From the NCBI GenBank assembly GCA_018806985.1, contig JADANN010000445.1:1862501-1926500 (forward strand): 64,000 nucleotides of DNA. The letters run 5' to 3'. Below are positions 11,001 through 26,000 of the stretch, one piece after another. The stretch's first letter is position 1; each line of letters starts with the position of its first letter. The notes under the pieces are model-generated. The model did no database searches, was not told the DNA's origin, and worked only from the letters and a program-made list of their open reading frames with translations. The position numbers and the translations under genes are program-made. The DNA is from Angiostrongylus vasorum (lineage: Eukaryota > Nematoda > Chromadorea > Rhabditida > Metastrongylidae).

Positions 11001-14000
11001 TATATGAACCCATTCCATCGTATAACTACTGCTCATTATTGTGACTGAATTAAAATAGGAGTCAATTTCCAGTACCACTCAATGAACTCGTGCAAGAGAA
11101 CGTGCTTGTATATTTCTCAGTGAGAATAGAGCGTTTGCTGGCTGACACCCACCACAGCATGTGTTGGATCAGCTACCGATTATTTGCAAGAGGTGCAGGA
11201 AAAAGGGTCTGTGTACAAAAATAAACCAACAAAAGTGGATGACCTAAATGATGATCATACGGGCCGCTTAGGAGATCGCGTATGATTGCATAGAATGCAT
11301 ATCCTGCGTAATGCGTTAGCCTGTGATGTTCTGTACACGACATGCACTCCGAAGGCCTTTTTAGCAACGTCTTCAGTGTGTAACTAGTTGTTGAGATGCT
11401 GAAAAAAAGTGGTGTTGTTTGTTGTCAGGAGGCTCGAAAAGTACGATAGCTGAGGCAGAGTTTTGTGGCGGTACTTATTCAACTTCTGCACTGCTGCTTG
11501 TGCAGGGTGTGATTACGATCACAGTTGTTCCAATTACTGATGCATTACACCACTTATCTTCTGTCATGATTTCCCAAGGTTCGAAAAGTTACAGTGGATA
11601 TAGTAACCATTGTCTAAATAGTTTTATTTCCTTTATTAGCTATGCTTACTGCTAGTCAAATTTATCCGTTCCTTGCATGCTTTTGTATTGCTTTCATATA
11701 ATGTAGAAGCTATTCCATCGCTTTCACATGAACTTTCTGTATAAGCCATTGTATAGGCATCACGAACTTTCTGTTCAAGTAGCTCTATCAGGTTGTACTA
11801 ACTAAGAAACTTTCTAGAATCCTCCTTTGGGCATTAACTCTAGTTTCTTCTGTAAAATCCTCGCCCATTAGGGCCCATTACAGAAGGAATATAAGGAGCA
11901 TTATGAGTCATCCCAATTAGTTCTCTCAAATGTTGCTCGTACAGGCTCCATCTTCGACTTCGCCCTTGTACTTATTACCCATCGGGACACTTTCGCATCG
12001 TTAATACTGTATTGCTATTATTTTTTATACATGGTAATAACCCCAGTTTGAGATTGTGCTTTGTGGCTACGTCGAAAACTCTCGCATGGCAGATTCGTAG
12101 GAAGTCGAGCATTCTACTTCGAGCTAGTGATTATTCAGTGCCCAAAAAAGCTTAGGAGCTTCATCTCAGTCCAAACACTGCTGAGTGCCTTCGTTTGCCG
12201 CGCGGGACCCAGTTTTTTATTGCACATCACAAGGCGGTCGAGAAGTCGTCGTTTCTGTTGCTCAGGGAAAGACCTGAGCAGACTTGATAATGAGGACTTC
12301 CAATTCCCTTATTAGAATTTTTTCAACTTCAGAGTCTCTGAAACTCTTTATTATCAGAATAATGAGCATGTGCCTTTGCAAAAAATATTTTGATTCCATG
12401 GATCTTACTTTAACTAATAATGTTATGTTTGAGTATAGTTGTAATGGCTCAAAGTTTACGGTCCCTTCTTGCATTGATTTGCACCAACCTATAAAAGGTT
12501 GCTACATTAGCCGTAAGTGAATGTGATTACCGACTTATTCAGAAACATTTGAAAATGTCTTCTCCCACCATTTTTTCGGACCTCATGTTTTATGACATTG
12601 GAAAACGTCCAAAACATTTACAACTCTTATTTCTTGTTATACGCCTTTAAATCTCATATCCTTGTGTGTTTTTCAACAAGTGTTAGGTGGAAGCCGCCAT
12701 GTCGGGGCGTACGGTATCGTGTATGAGGAAGACGACAGTACGTTCGGTGTTGCTTCGGACTTCGGCACGAGATATTTTTTTCCAAATGCACCGTCCCAGG
12801 ATAGAAGACTCTACGAGGTAAGGTACCATTTATAATAAATAAAGCATAAAGGACAGAGCTATCGGTGTCGATCAATCCCTGAGGGATGCGCCATGCATTC
12901 CTCACTAAGCATCGTTTGGAGGTGATTGAATGCATATCTTTTATAACAACTCGCCGTGCCCTACCGATGTATCGAGCCTATGCTGCTATCCTATCAGATA
13001 AGTCTGGTACCAATTTGCCGACCCCGGAGGGATGGAAAGCTTGGTGGGCCATGGGCGCAGGTATTGATTCCACGTGTGTGTTGCAGGGCGCCTCCGACCA
13101 CTGCGCCGCACGCGCCCGTCTCATTGTTTGTAATAATATAAGATTTTCAGATCTTTGAAGAATTTCCTTGTTTTGGTGAGTTGCCATGGTGTTCCAAAGG
13201 TTAATGTGTGTTTTAGAGAATGTGTTCATTATAAGTTGTCGAATGTTGCTTCGACATCGTCTATGAGTTGAAGATTCACTGCTTCACCAGTTGCGCTCTA
13301 TCAGAAAGTTGAATGACATGATACAAACCATTGGTCGACAAGCCTTTTGAAGGTTTCTCAGCTCTGAAATTTCTTCTACTCATTGCAGTTTACGTAGCCT
13401 TTAAGCCTACTCTCATTAAACTGATAAAATTCATTGGATTCATCACGATCTCTACCGTGCCTACCACGGTAAACACTGACATCTTCCATAACTTGAAAGT
13501 CCTCAAACATGGTTTCTAAGCAGTGAGCTTTGTTTGTGATTAGACTGTCGCTTTTGTATTGAACTTCAAGAAAACATACCTGCCAGAAAGCCCATTAGAG
13601 GTTTTGGAGAACACATCGGTTTAGTTTTTTCGGAGATCTTCGTCAACTCGCCGAGTTTCTATCGCATTCATCTTTCGTCTTCCATCTTTGTGCAATAACA
13701 TCGGCTCATCGTTGTGGATGAGTGTTCTTAGGTTTGTCATTGCGAGACATTCTTTACCGGTTAACAAGAAGTTGAAACTTAGTAGGTCGGATTAGAATTG
13801 ATTGAACCATCTTCAGAAAGCTTCATTCGAAGGATCTATAGATCTTAAGCGTGATTTCGCTATTTACGATATCAACAAAGCTTGTCCTATAAACATCTTG
13901 CTAGTCGAAGAGATAAGCGTAGTTTTCTATTAGGCAACGTATTTTGACTAAACATGTAAAGGATGGAACAGATGAACTTTTCAAGAAAGTTCTTAGGGAT

Positions 14001-17000
14001 ATATTACCACATTTGTAACTTGTTTACAGTTTCACAGTGCTTTTTGTGCAAATTTGGTCTAGTGTTAGTATCTAGTGTAGCTTTTGCGATATTCAAACTG
14101 TTGTTTTAGCAGCCCTCCCAACGGTTTACCTTTCGTCATGCCTGGGAGGTGTTCCTGGGTGTCCGACTGCGATGCACATGCGATGAGGTGGATTTATCTC
14201 CACGGCCCGGTTTCCCACGCTGAGAAGGAGTCCTGCGTTTCCATCAGGAAGCCTAACTAAGAGTAAACCAATACCATAATCCACCACCGTCCTGCTATCA
14301 AACTAGTCGCATGGTGGCAAATCTCCCTCTGTTCCACAAGGACGGCGACTACCTGTAGTGGTGACGACCTGAGGCAGATTTTGGCCAGGCCTACCTCGGG
14401 ATTCTTTAACGAATGTCTATGCCTGCAAATATGAGGATTGAAACCTGCAAGTTTGACGTGTGTAGCAAACTGGTTAGAGGTGCAGTGCAATAGAAATCTG
14501 GTCGGTGGTTCAATCTCCTGTGCCTCGGGCTCGCCAACTCGTCCATCCCTCCATGGTAGGTAGATTGGTACCAGATTTTGCGGCTGTATAAAATCACTGA
14601 TTTGATATACTGATAGGCCCAGCTTGTATAGGGGACAACTATGCATTCAACTATCTCGACGACGCACTTGTCAGGATCGTAGTATCAGAAGCTTCCATCG
14701 AGCATATAATGAAGTAAGCTAAGAGGGTTAAGTACGTTACAATCATAGAGAAATCGACGGCTTCGTATAAGTGCGTCATGCAAAAAACTGGAATTGGAGA
14801 ACATGGGATGAAAGTCGATGACTGATAGCTTCATTATTTCCGCTTTGCTGATGATACCATTCGTCTAACGTGAGCCATTACTGTAAAGGAATGAGTGCTC
14901 GCTGATTTCGATGCTGATTGGTGCTCCATTCTAGCTTATTGGAACAAATGTCCTCAAGCGTCTCAATCGCATTCAGGGTTAAGAAGATGAAAGATTTGCC
15001 TTCTGAGCGAAACGTCAGAATATCAGCAACTTGGTTAACTGGCAAGGGCATCGAAGATGTACCAGAGACGAAAAAAAAGCACTTGGTACGGCTCCTAGCG
15101 TTCGATTGCAGCGTCCTCCCCCTTCTTAACGATTGAGTCGTTGACCAGAATGATACTTAAACAAGAGAAAAGATCAGTCAGCATTGTCGAACGAACGTTG
15201 TTGAGAGCGTAATCCAGATGGTATTCCATGTCACTCGATTCCAAGAGGTGATTATAAGTCCTGACCTAATCGATGGTCTTAAGAGCAACGCCCTGCGAGA
15301 AGATTCTATATGAAAAAGGCTATGTTCTTCGTGTATTTTCCGTGAAGACGGCGCGTTTAGCAACTCTAGTAGTGGCCATGGCGAATGAAGAGTTTTCATG
15401 CACGGTTGGGTCATTTGACACCGAAGGGCAGAATGGAGAAGTGGTATGGGTGGAATGAAAACGGGGTTTTTTCCCAAAGGATTGACACGACGATTTTTCT
15501 AATGCAAAAACCATTTCCTTGAATAATCAAGGTGTATAACTGCTTGGCTGTTTGAATTGTTTCCTAATTCTTTTCTCTTCCTTCGTTCATCGTTTTTTTC
15601 TTGAAATCAATGTCAGCCATCCTCATATTCAATAACAGTCTGCTATTTTCGTAGCAAATCGCATTTGTCTTTGCAGGAAAAGCTTCCTGTAGATATCTTT
15701 TGGGGAAACGGTCAGGAAGATCATTTGCATATCTTATCCATCTTTTCTTTTTAATTCGAGTTTTTCAACAAATCTGTTCTCTTCAGACCGAACGTTACGA
15801 CTTCGGTGATCTCGTCTATAGATTCACAATCGAAAATGACGGCTCTTACGTTGTTATCTTGAAGTTTTCCGAAGTCTACTTCGAATCGCCAGGACTGAAG
15901 GTGAGGACAACCATTTTGCATCCAAATCCTTGTCAAAGTCCAAAATTCCAAAGAAGTCCAAAATGTCATTTTTCATGAATGATTTGATATCTTTCCCAGT
16001 TCTTTGGTTCTGGTATTTCTGCGTGTCAGACTGCGATGTAGAGCGGGGGATTCATGCCCCAGTCCGACGTTTTTCATCACCCAACTAAGAGTAAATCAAT
16101 GCCAGGATCCACCACCGTCCTGGTATCGTACCAGTCGCATGGTGGCAAATCTCTTTCTGATCCACAAAGGCGGCGGCTGCCTGTGGTAGTGACGACCTGG
16201 GGGCAGATTTTGGCTACGCTGACCTCGGGACTCTAGGGAACCACAGTGACTAAACCAGCAAAACTCCGAAAAAATGGAAATTATGCTGGGGTCCGCAAAA
16301 CCAGTGAGGACGGACTACACAAATATCGAAGTAAGTTTTCAATTTAGTATCACGGTGCTAACTTTTTTATTTCCTGCCTAATATTATTTTCTATTGCATA
16401 TGTGAAATACAACCGCTATGGTGCCGAGATATTTGCAAAATGTCGACCCCAGGCCAGTTGCTAACCCACGATTTCCCTTTCCGGGGGCTCACATGTTACC
16501 CATTGCACCACTTATGCCCTTTGCCTTTCTCTCCCCCGAAAAGGGTAATCGCAGGCTTCAGTCTGCCTTGGAGTCCACGTTTTGCAGTTATCTCAGCTTC
16601 GTAATAATTTCATAGTTGTTAGGGTTCCACAATGCTGTATATAATTCACCACTCAGATTACGTCACATCGTGCCTTTTGGTGCACTCCTGGATGTCAATT
16701 TGCGGTGTGAAATGACAGTCGTTCTCCTAACAGTGTCACCCAAGTACAAAACGAGCTCGGTATTTCAATCCAGAGACGCACAGCCAATTGTAGAAACGCT
16801 GGAAATAATCGCATAGAAGAAAACTCGTTACAAGATGACAAACTTCTTCCCGATAAGAGGGTCGATATCTCCGGATGGTGACGATCTGAGAACGCCACGA
16901 GACAGACATCAGTCAAAAAAAATTTGGGAAATCAGAAACATTCCAGAGAAATGAAAATTGGTTCATCGGGTTTCTTCGTAAAGGCGGGTCGTTCAGAAAT

Positions 17001-20000
17001 TAGGTCTCAACTATTTATTAACAGCACTACCATGTAAATGTAATGAGGAGTGGAAAAAGGCTTTATTTTGGAAGTCGATTTCCACTTAACCTCCAGAGGA
17101 ATAATCAGTATTGTTTGTATACATGAACTTATAAGCAGTTGTTGGCATACCTGTATTGTGCTTGACACTCCGATGCTTTCGTCCTCCTCGGAGCCGTGAT
17201 GGTCCGAATAGCTTGTCTGCAGCTATCCGTTCCTCTGATATGGGTCTTCGTTGTCCCATGGTGTCGTATCCAGTGAAGTGGAACGTGGCAGGAATGAAGT
17301 GATTGTTTGCTGAATGTCTATTGATGGTAATTTGTTTTCATGAAACCAGTCCTTCAGCACTCGGTGTATGTGAGCTGGTGCATATCGAAGTAATAAATTG
17401 GAAATCGACTTTAGTTTAGCTGTCGCTTGAATGACCAATTTTATCGCATTCATTGCCGCGTGAGGATACTTCATTCGTCTGTTTCTCTACTCCGGATTCG
17501 ACTCGATGCAAAAAACGGAGATCTACATATTGAAAACGACCTCCATTGTCCGAAGAAGGCGGAAACCTGCTGCGATGAAGAAGTAGAATCCGTCGAACCG
17601 TCACAATGATGAAGATTTACTAACATCCTTGTGTAGATTCTTCAATAAAACAGGGAAAAAAACTCTTTTAGCTTTGAAATATAACAAATGCCAACCAATA
17701 TCACAACGCATATGGACGATCGGCTCGTCTAGAGGATGCAACAACAGAGTCAAATCTTTTCTTCCTGGTCGACGCACCGGTAACAATAATATCAGAAGGC
17801 GGGACTACAGGAACGGGGCTTCAGTGAGATTAGTGGGCTATAACCTTTTGTGAACTCCCTTCAAGCTGTAAATATTTGCATAAAAAATGAAGGTGATTAG
17901 TATCATCAAGCAGCAATGAACGAGGAATAGTTGGCCATTGTTAACCAAGCCAAATATTTAAAACTGACCATCTACTTAATGAGGCAGAAAACCATCTCCT
18001 GAGGGTGCCTCGCCAGAGATCGAATTGATGAATGAAGCTATATTCTTTGTTAGTTCTACTTCTCTATTTTCACTTGAAAATTTGTCCCACTTTCTCTTCT
18101 GATCACTGCAACTCAGTTCACTACGCGAACCAGTGTCTATCCCAAAAAGCAAATTAATGAACTTACTTACTTGGATAGTTGAATGGCCCGTCTTCACAGG
18201 TTGTGCGGGCCCCAGCATAATCTCCATTTTTCGGAGATTTGTTGGTTAAGCCATTGTGGTTCTTTGAAATCCCGAGGTCAGCCTTGCCAGGGTCTGCCCC
18301 GGATCTTCACCACCACAGGCAGTCGCAGCCCCTTGAGCCACCATGCGACTATTATACCAGGACGGTGGTGGGTCCTGGCATTGGTTTATTCTCAGCTAGG
18401 CTTCCTGATGGAAACTCCGCACTCCTTCTCAGATTGGGAGACCCTGCCAGGGAGACGAATCTCTCCGCTGTACATCGCAGTCCGACACCCAGGAACACTC
18501 TCTCAGCCACGGTGAGGCGGTAAACCGTTGGAAGGAACCTAATGAACAATTTAATGAGCGCATAGAATTTTTGGTACTTTTTTGAGTTTGGTATCCACAT
18601 GTTTCCTATTGTTCTGAAACAACAAGGTGAAGGTGTTTTTGCAATTTTCTGCCTTTTGAATTGAATATACTCTCGAGCAAATGTTGCTTGCTTTCTTTGC
18701 AGGTGTTCGACGTCCACTTGAACAACATTCTTGTGAAGGACAAATTCGACATCTTTTTGGAAACGAATGCTGCTGGATTGGCCTTAGATATGTGAGTTGC
18801 TGGTTATAAATGGCTTCCTTCAAGTTCCTATCACTGACCGAACTATCTCCCTCACCATAACGTTAATGCATGCATTGGCTAACAATCATTTTATTTTCCA
18901 CCTATTTTTTTCTGCTTTCTGTTTCCTGCATGTCAATCGTTGCCACATTAACTCAGTCGACCGATCATATCGTATTGATGAAAACTATTCTCAGTCGTTA
19001 TGAGATGCTCGCTTTATCAAGTTCCGCGAAAATATAACCTGGATTTTTTAGAAGACGATAGAACTTCTTGCATTCAAGTCCCTCGTGGTGATCGTCGTTT
19101 GTCTGTTTTAAAATCATTTCTTGGACTGTTTATAATGATGGGTGATGAGAAAGACGAAAAAAAAAGCACGCCGAGAGTGGCGTGACAATAAAGGCGAATG
19201 GAACTGTGAACTTCACAGCTGCCCAGTCAAGCTAACCGGAATTGTTTGTATGGCTACCGCATGTGAAGTGAACGATTACAGTGGACTCTAGGACCATCCA
19301 CTATGAACCATATCCATTGCAACGGGAACATACAGCCGAGTCGACGACATCGGCAGCACACAGGGGATTCATTAGTCGAGAAGCTGTTCTCAGCAAATCC
19401 TGCAGACGCCAGGTGCGCTGCTTGGACGTTAGAACATGCTGCTATGTTTAGGTCAGATGACGACAGCAATTGCTAAAGTTCTTGACCATACGGTATGTGT
19501 AGGTGCGCTAGCAGGGTTTTCTAAGATTAGTGCTGCTAAGTTTCAACGACTGTTAGCAGAGAACTAGCTGTGGATTTCATTGTCATCGTTGTTATAGTCT
19601 AGAAATGAAAGTTTCTGTTTACAGAGCAGGTTTGCGTATGAGTTGAAATTATTTGTGAAGAGCACGGCATAGCAAGTGTATAAATAGCTATCGATTTTGT
19701 AGACAACATCCGAATCAAAGCGCGCGACTACCAGTTGTGCACATTGAACGATCGTTCATTCCGTCATGAGGTGTTTTAAGCTCTTCCCGTCCCAGTTTTC
19801 TTACTTTGATCTCATTAATGAGGCGCTACGTCAGCGTATTACAAGTGAATCTGGATTTACGAAACACTTATGAAAACACTGTCAGCTCTTCTCTCCTTGT
19901 TCTTCGGAAGCTTGTTGCGAGGGCCACCTCATACAAAAGAGTACTCTGTTGAAGTGCAGTGATCACCAAACATATGCCAAGGAACTAATCCAAGAGCTTA

Positions 20001-23000
20001 TATGTTTAGTAATACAGTCTCCTAAGGTTGAGAATTCGGAATATGACGTAGAAATGCCATCCACGGTATTGTGTCTACGTCGTATTGTCGTACTACTACA
20101 ACATCAGCTGCATAGAACTGATCTTCCTGACATGTCGACTGGTATTTTTTGCTGCATGTATTCCGAGTAGAAGAAATATCGTCGTGTGAAAAGTTTCACC
20201 GGGAACACTATAACGTTGGAAGTGATTCCTTTATCTCCTACTCTATCTACTTAGGAACTGCTAGCCCATATTCCTCCCCTATTTCTTTTCGCAGTCATTT
20301 TCCCACAAGTTGTTTACATTGCTCATTTTGTCACACTTCTTCTAACAGCTCTGATACCGTGGAGGTTGTGCTTGCTTCCAGAGTCCTCTTCATCATTGAA
20401 ATTTGTGCTTTAAGCGATGGCTAGCAACTTGCCCTGAAATTTAGGCGCACCTCTTCAGCGGTTGCTGTAGTTTCACAGAGATTTATTTTACCGCACTTTT
20501 TGCATTCAGTCCATTGATCGTCCAGCACGGCTGTTATATCAGGCGGGGCCTACGAAAATTTATTCTGTACATTTGAAAATTCGTAAAAAAAAACCTTTCT
20601 TCCTTCCGGACGAGTTAGCTGTGCGGCGAGAGACTATCGCCGCTTGTGGCCGATGAGGAGGCGCAGGAATGGCTGTGCTTGAACGCTGGAATTCGACACT
20701 TGGAGAGAGCGTGTAATAAGTTAGTAAATCACTAGGAGGACTTCTTCAGAGGGGTGCGGTGTTCACGGAGCATCGGCTCATCAATGGGATTCAACACAAC
20801 TTATCTTTCGAGACATTCCAGTCTTATCATATCACTTTTTTTATTTTACATTCATCTTACAATCCGCAGTTTTAAATTTTTTACATGGTCAACAATTTCC
20901 GGATAAAAAGTTCCGATTCGTACCTCCAGTCAACAACTTACCTGTTTAACTTACAATTCTTGCCTATAATAAACACTGTTCACGGAATACGGGGCGTTTG
21001 TAGCGCAGTGGTCGGGTGCGCCCCAATACACATGGGATCGATCCACGCGCTCTAGGCGCACCAAACCTTCCATTCCTTCGGGGTCGGCAAATTGGTACCA
21101 GATTCGTCTTGGAGAATAGCAACACTAGCTCGATACATAGGCAGGCCACCGTGAGTCATTGTAAAGGCCAGGTAAGCATTCAATCACCTCGAACAATGTT
21201 TAGTGAAGTCGAATGCACGGCGCATCCCTTAGGGATTGATCATCACCGCCAGCCTTTTCCTTTATCCTTTATCACGGAATGCTATTAACAGTTGTTTACA
21301 AGCTTAACATAGAATTTCGCATCAGTGATGTACCTATGGTAGGGCATCTAATCAAGCATCCTAAACAGTAATGTTTCCTCCGACGACTGCCATCTAATGC
21401 TAACCTGTCTTGCACATTCAGCTTCATACCACACAGTGTCCTGCTTCTTCAGTTATGGGAGTATCGCTACCAGTACGTACTAGAATTCTGTAATTGTAGC
21501 CACCTCTTGTGCACAGTCTAAATAGTTTAATTTGTAATTAAGGTCCGTGCTTGTGCCTCCTATGCAGGGTATACCTCCACGAGAGAACTCTAGGTCTAAA
21601 AGGCATGACGGAGTTGTCGATAAATACTTACTTTTCCGGGCTCGTATTGTACTAGTTGGCCGGTCGCATAGTAATAATTGTTCGGATTTGTCCTCTATCC
21701 GCCAACTGTAGGTGTTCGCCACGCGGGGACTTTTTCCATAGCTGCTGCGAACAACCCTCGAGTTTAGGTTATAACAGTTATATAGCAATAATAAGAATGC
21801 AATGATGACAATATGACGATACCTGGTTAGGTGAGCCGGGACGAGAGAGATTGAAATGGGGATAAGTGAAACACTTGAAGGAAGCTGGGCAAACACTGGA
21901 GTTCGGGCACTGGGGGACTGAAACACAAGCACTAGTTTGATGACTAATAGTGCTCTTTATATTCCATCTGTAATGAGTGGGGCTTCTACAGAGAGAACTA
22001 GAGGCAGTGCTCAAAGAGATGTTCTGAAATTTCTCAGCTAGTATAATCTGATGGAGCTACATCCACAGAATGTTCGTGATATCTATACAATAGCTTATAC
22101 AGAAAGTACATATGAATGCGCGCAGCTGTTCGTACGGAAAGTTAATTAGAACGGCAGATGCTGGAAACTACATACAGCTGACAGCTGCTCATTCAGTGCC
22201 CGAACTGTCGGACATAGGGAGAGCGGTTTATACAAAGAAGTTATAGAATCCCTTTCCAGCCAACTGCAAGCCAAGTGCATGAGATGGTCGCTAAGAGACA
22301 GTTTGCAGAAGATGCAAGGATGGGTTTAAGATAGTTGCAAGTAAACAGTTAATATAGGAACATACGCTAATGTACAAAATAGGAACCATTTGAGGAATAG
22401 TTACTATATGTGTATTGTGCTGCAATCCTGTTGATAAGGTCGGATTGTGGCCTAATGTTGTATAAACTGTCTTCTCGGTTACATCTTGCGTTGTGGCTAA
22501 AGTGAAGGTTTGGCAACAAAGTTTAAATCTCCTTCTTGTCATAACAAGAGCTTCAACAGCGTTACATGCAGGACCATGATTCGAGCTTCAGTAATCCTTC
22601 AAATATGGGAGTTGGGATAATCCTTCAAATGTGGTAGTTGGGCAGTGCCCACCAGGCAGAGACCGACGAATCTTCTTATCTGGTTAGCATTTGGTGTTTT
22701 CCACAACGCATGCTTCTGAATAGCAATCCGTTCGTCTCATTCGCAACCGCTCCTTAAGTGTCGGCCACAAATGGCTTATAAAAATGTGTTGCTTACATCG
22801 CAGACATCACTAACATCATCAACACTTTAATTCTCTTTCCTCTATTCGCTTTATTCAAGCTCTTTGACAGAATGCATGGGAATTTCCACCAGACCCTCCT
22901 CATCTCCCACTTGTTCACTATCACTCTCGATGGGAAGCGGATTGAATTTGAAGTTGAAGTCGTCAGCGGCTGACGTAGCTCAGTGCCATAATATTCAATG

Positions 23001-26000
23001 AATCTTAACCAGCGAGATTAACACCAAACGATGAACAATAAGATTCATTACAAACAGTAAAATTGGTGGGATCAAGATATGGGTGAGAAAGGATGAAGTG
23101 AAACAAAAAAAGAGGTTGACTGAGGTCATTCAGAGATCGTTCACATGCCCCAGAGGACAACTACACCTTTCAACGAGCATGTCTCAGCTCATAGTGAACT
23201 TTATCGATTGAAATAAAAACCATCAGGATCTAGATAGTTTTTTTATTCACTCGCCATAAAATTGGATTTGATACGAAAGTTTTAATTTTAAGTAGAACTA
23301 AAATGAGAATGACACCTTTGGAAGTCTTTCGTTTTCTTGAGTAATACAGAAACGGCTAATCTACAATCATATCAAGTTTAGGCCTCGTGAAGTCCTCTAG
23401 TTACCGGAAATTATCGGGAGCTATTAGGAAACAGGCAACGTTTCACACTCAGAGCATACAAAGTCCAGTGGGTCACTCTGTTCATTTGGCAGATGGGGGC
23501 AGTTTTCGTAGTTATCGTATGGGACAGGTGGATATAAGGAATAAAGGATAAAGCATAAAGCTCTCGGCGTTGATCAATCCCTGAGAGATGCGCCATGCAT
23601 TCAACTTCATTAAGCCTCGTTTGGAGGAGAGTGAATGCATATCTGGCCTTTACAATGACTCACGATGGCCTACCGATGTATCGAGCCAGTGCTCCTATCC
23701 TCTCAGACAGCTCTGGTAGCAATCCGCCGACCCCGGAGGTATGAAAGGCTTGGTCAGCCATGGGCACCGGGATCGATTCCACGTGTGTGTTGCAGAGCAC
23801 CATCGACCACTACGCCACACGCGCCATGAATATAAGGAATAGTGAGATGAATTCAGTACTGGTAAAGTCGTTTCAGATTCAGACAGCAGTGTGTTTGGCA
23901 GGTTGCATGTCTGCTAATCCCCACAGTCTAGAGTGCCAGAAAAATCTGCGCATGTTTTACCTGTTTTCCATCGAGATCATTGACATTTCTACGATAAAGG
24001 ATGAAAACGCTATCTGTGTTTCGATACGTCGAAACGCCGGAGAGAATCGAGAAGCCCTCAATTATTGCCACCCGAAGTTTTACGTAGTTTGTCTCTTGGC
24101 CAACTCATGGGCATACTGTAACGCCTCGAACGCTATATTAGGCACTAGTTGCTACTCTTTAGGTACATCGATTTCTCGATTAAGAGCAAACAACTGAAGA
24201 TCGGCGACATCGCCGGGTACATCGACCGTGAATTACAAATACGACTCACACCGGTGGTCGATAATCCGAAGATCAATGCGATAGCCGTTCTGTCAGGCAC
24301 GTCAGAGACGCTTCCCCCACCACCAGGGCTTCCTCCACCGCAAACCAGAGTGAGTTGAAGGGAGGAGAGATTCTAAAATATCAGATGCATAGAATTCGGA
24401 GTTTTACGTTGCTCCGAAAATTCGAAATATGGAACGGAATAATTCTAGGATTTCTCATGGCTCGAATAATGAATTAGAAGCACAGACTTGAGGACAAGTA
24501 AAGTGTGAAGACCACTATACTAATTTGACGCCCATAAACGGTAAATGAATGAAAAAATAGGAAATAATCACTATTAATAATGGGGCCTAATTTTGTGTAT
24601 GACGTTCTACGGTAGAAAGCAGCGACGGTGTGTGACGAGGAGTTGGTAGAACCAAACCAGACAGAATACTAGTGAACAAGATTTTTCAAGCAGCTATAGG
24701 TTTACATCAGTATACTACAAGGCGGACATCATGCTGTCTGATGTCGACTGTTCCAGCAATCGTAGTGCGTTAGACCGTAACCTTAAGTCAATCACCATGT
24801 AAATGTTTTTAGATCTACTTCAAATAGCTGAACATATTCACAGGGAAAAATTGTATAAGAGAATGATAACCATTTTCTGGAAGCTTTCTTTAGAAGTGTT
24901 TATTATATTAGTAGGTCGATTGTAATCCGTTTTGTTAACTCATCGTTTTCACGCATGCATTGACTGCCTTTCTCTGGTCAAAGGATCATCAGGTACACTT
25001 CATCGAAATTTGTTTATATGGGAGTTATTGGAATAATCAGCTGTATCACCTGTCGTCCCGTTGATCATTCGAATGACTTGGGAGGGCGCCAGCAAACCTT
25101 TCATTTCCCGCTATCACGTGCAAGAGTGGTCCAGTAGGTTCTGCTTGCTCTAAAGACTGGTTGAAAATCACGTCTTCTTTCCAGGGTTTTCGTGATAAAC
25201 TCTTATTGTCGTCTTCCTGCTGTACGTTTGACATCACGAGAAATCCAGTCGCTAACGGCTCTTATCCATCAGTTGTCGTTCGTATCCATTAAGTTCCCGG
25301 GCCCATTAAGCTCCCCAAGCCGCTCGCTTTCTTCTACTCAGCTTTGGAACAAAGTCGTTGGTCATGTTTATTTCCCGAAATACACAAACGTTAGCATTCG
25401 GAGATATTAACTTTTAGAGCGTGAATGGGATATACGGAACAAATCCGTTCTTCATGATTATCTTTTCTGCGAGATCTATTCTAAGGCGATGTTTCCAGAA
25501 GCGTTATCAAAGTCAGCAAGCATTCGTTCTCTCTGAGTAATGCTTAGTGGTATAAGAACGACGTCATCGGCCAAACAAGGTGGTGTAATTGCCGACCATG
25601 GATTTTCACTCCCATGATCTCTCCTTCCTATGTTTCCCATGACGTTCTCAAAGGTGGCGGTAAAAAAATTTTGGTGAGATGGTATCGTCTAGGTTAACCG
25701 CTCTTTTGACGGCGGTGTTGATATCCTTGTAGAATACTAATATTTTGGTTGTGAAATTTTTTATATAGCTCATGAAGAATTTTTATATACTGAGTAGGGA
25801 CTCCTTGACTATCAAGGGCTTTTATGACTGCTTCTGTCTCAGTCTAGTGTGAAAGACCTTCTTCAAATCAGTGAAACTGAGACAGAGAGGTCTTTTGTAC
25901 TCTCGCGATACTACAATATGTCTAATTATCGTGTGGATATGGTCCATGCTACGGAATCTTTCTGAGATTACTCGAGTGAAAAGTTTGTAGACGACAAACA

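Noticed and set aside
21000..21080. tRNA gene with A-box and B-box
   Set aside because: The tRNA-like part continues into a SINE body shared by a dozen copies, and the cloverleaf stems do not close. The other SINE heads were rejected for the same reason.
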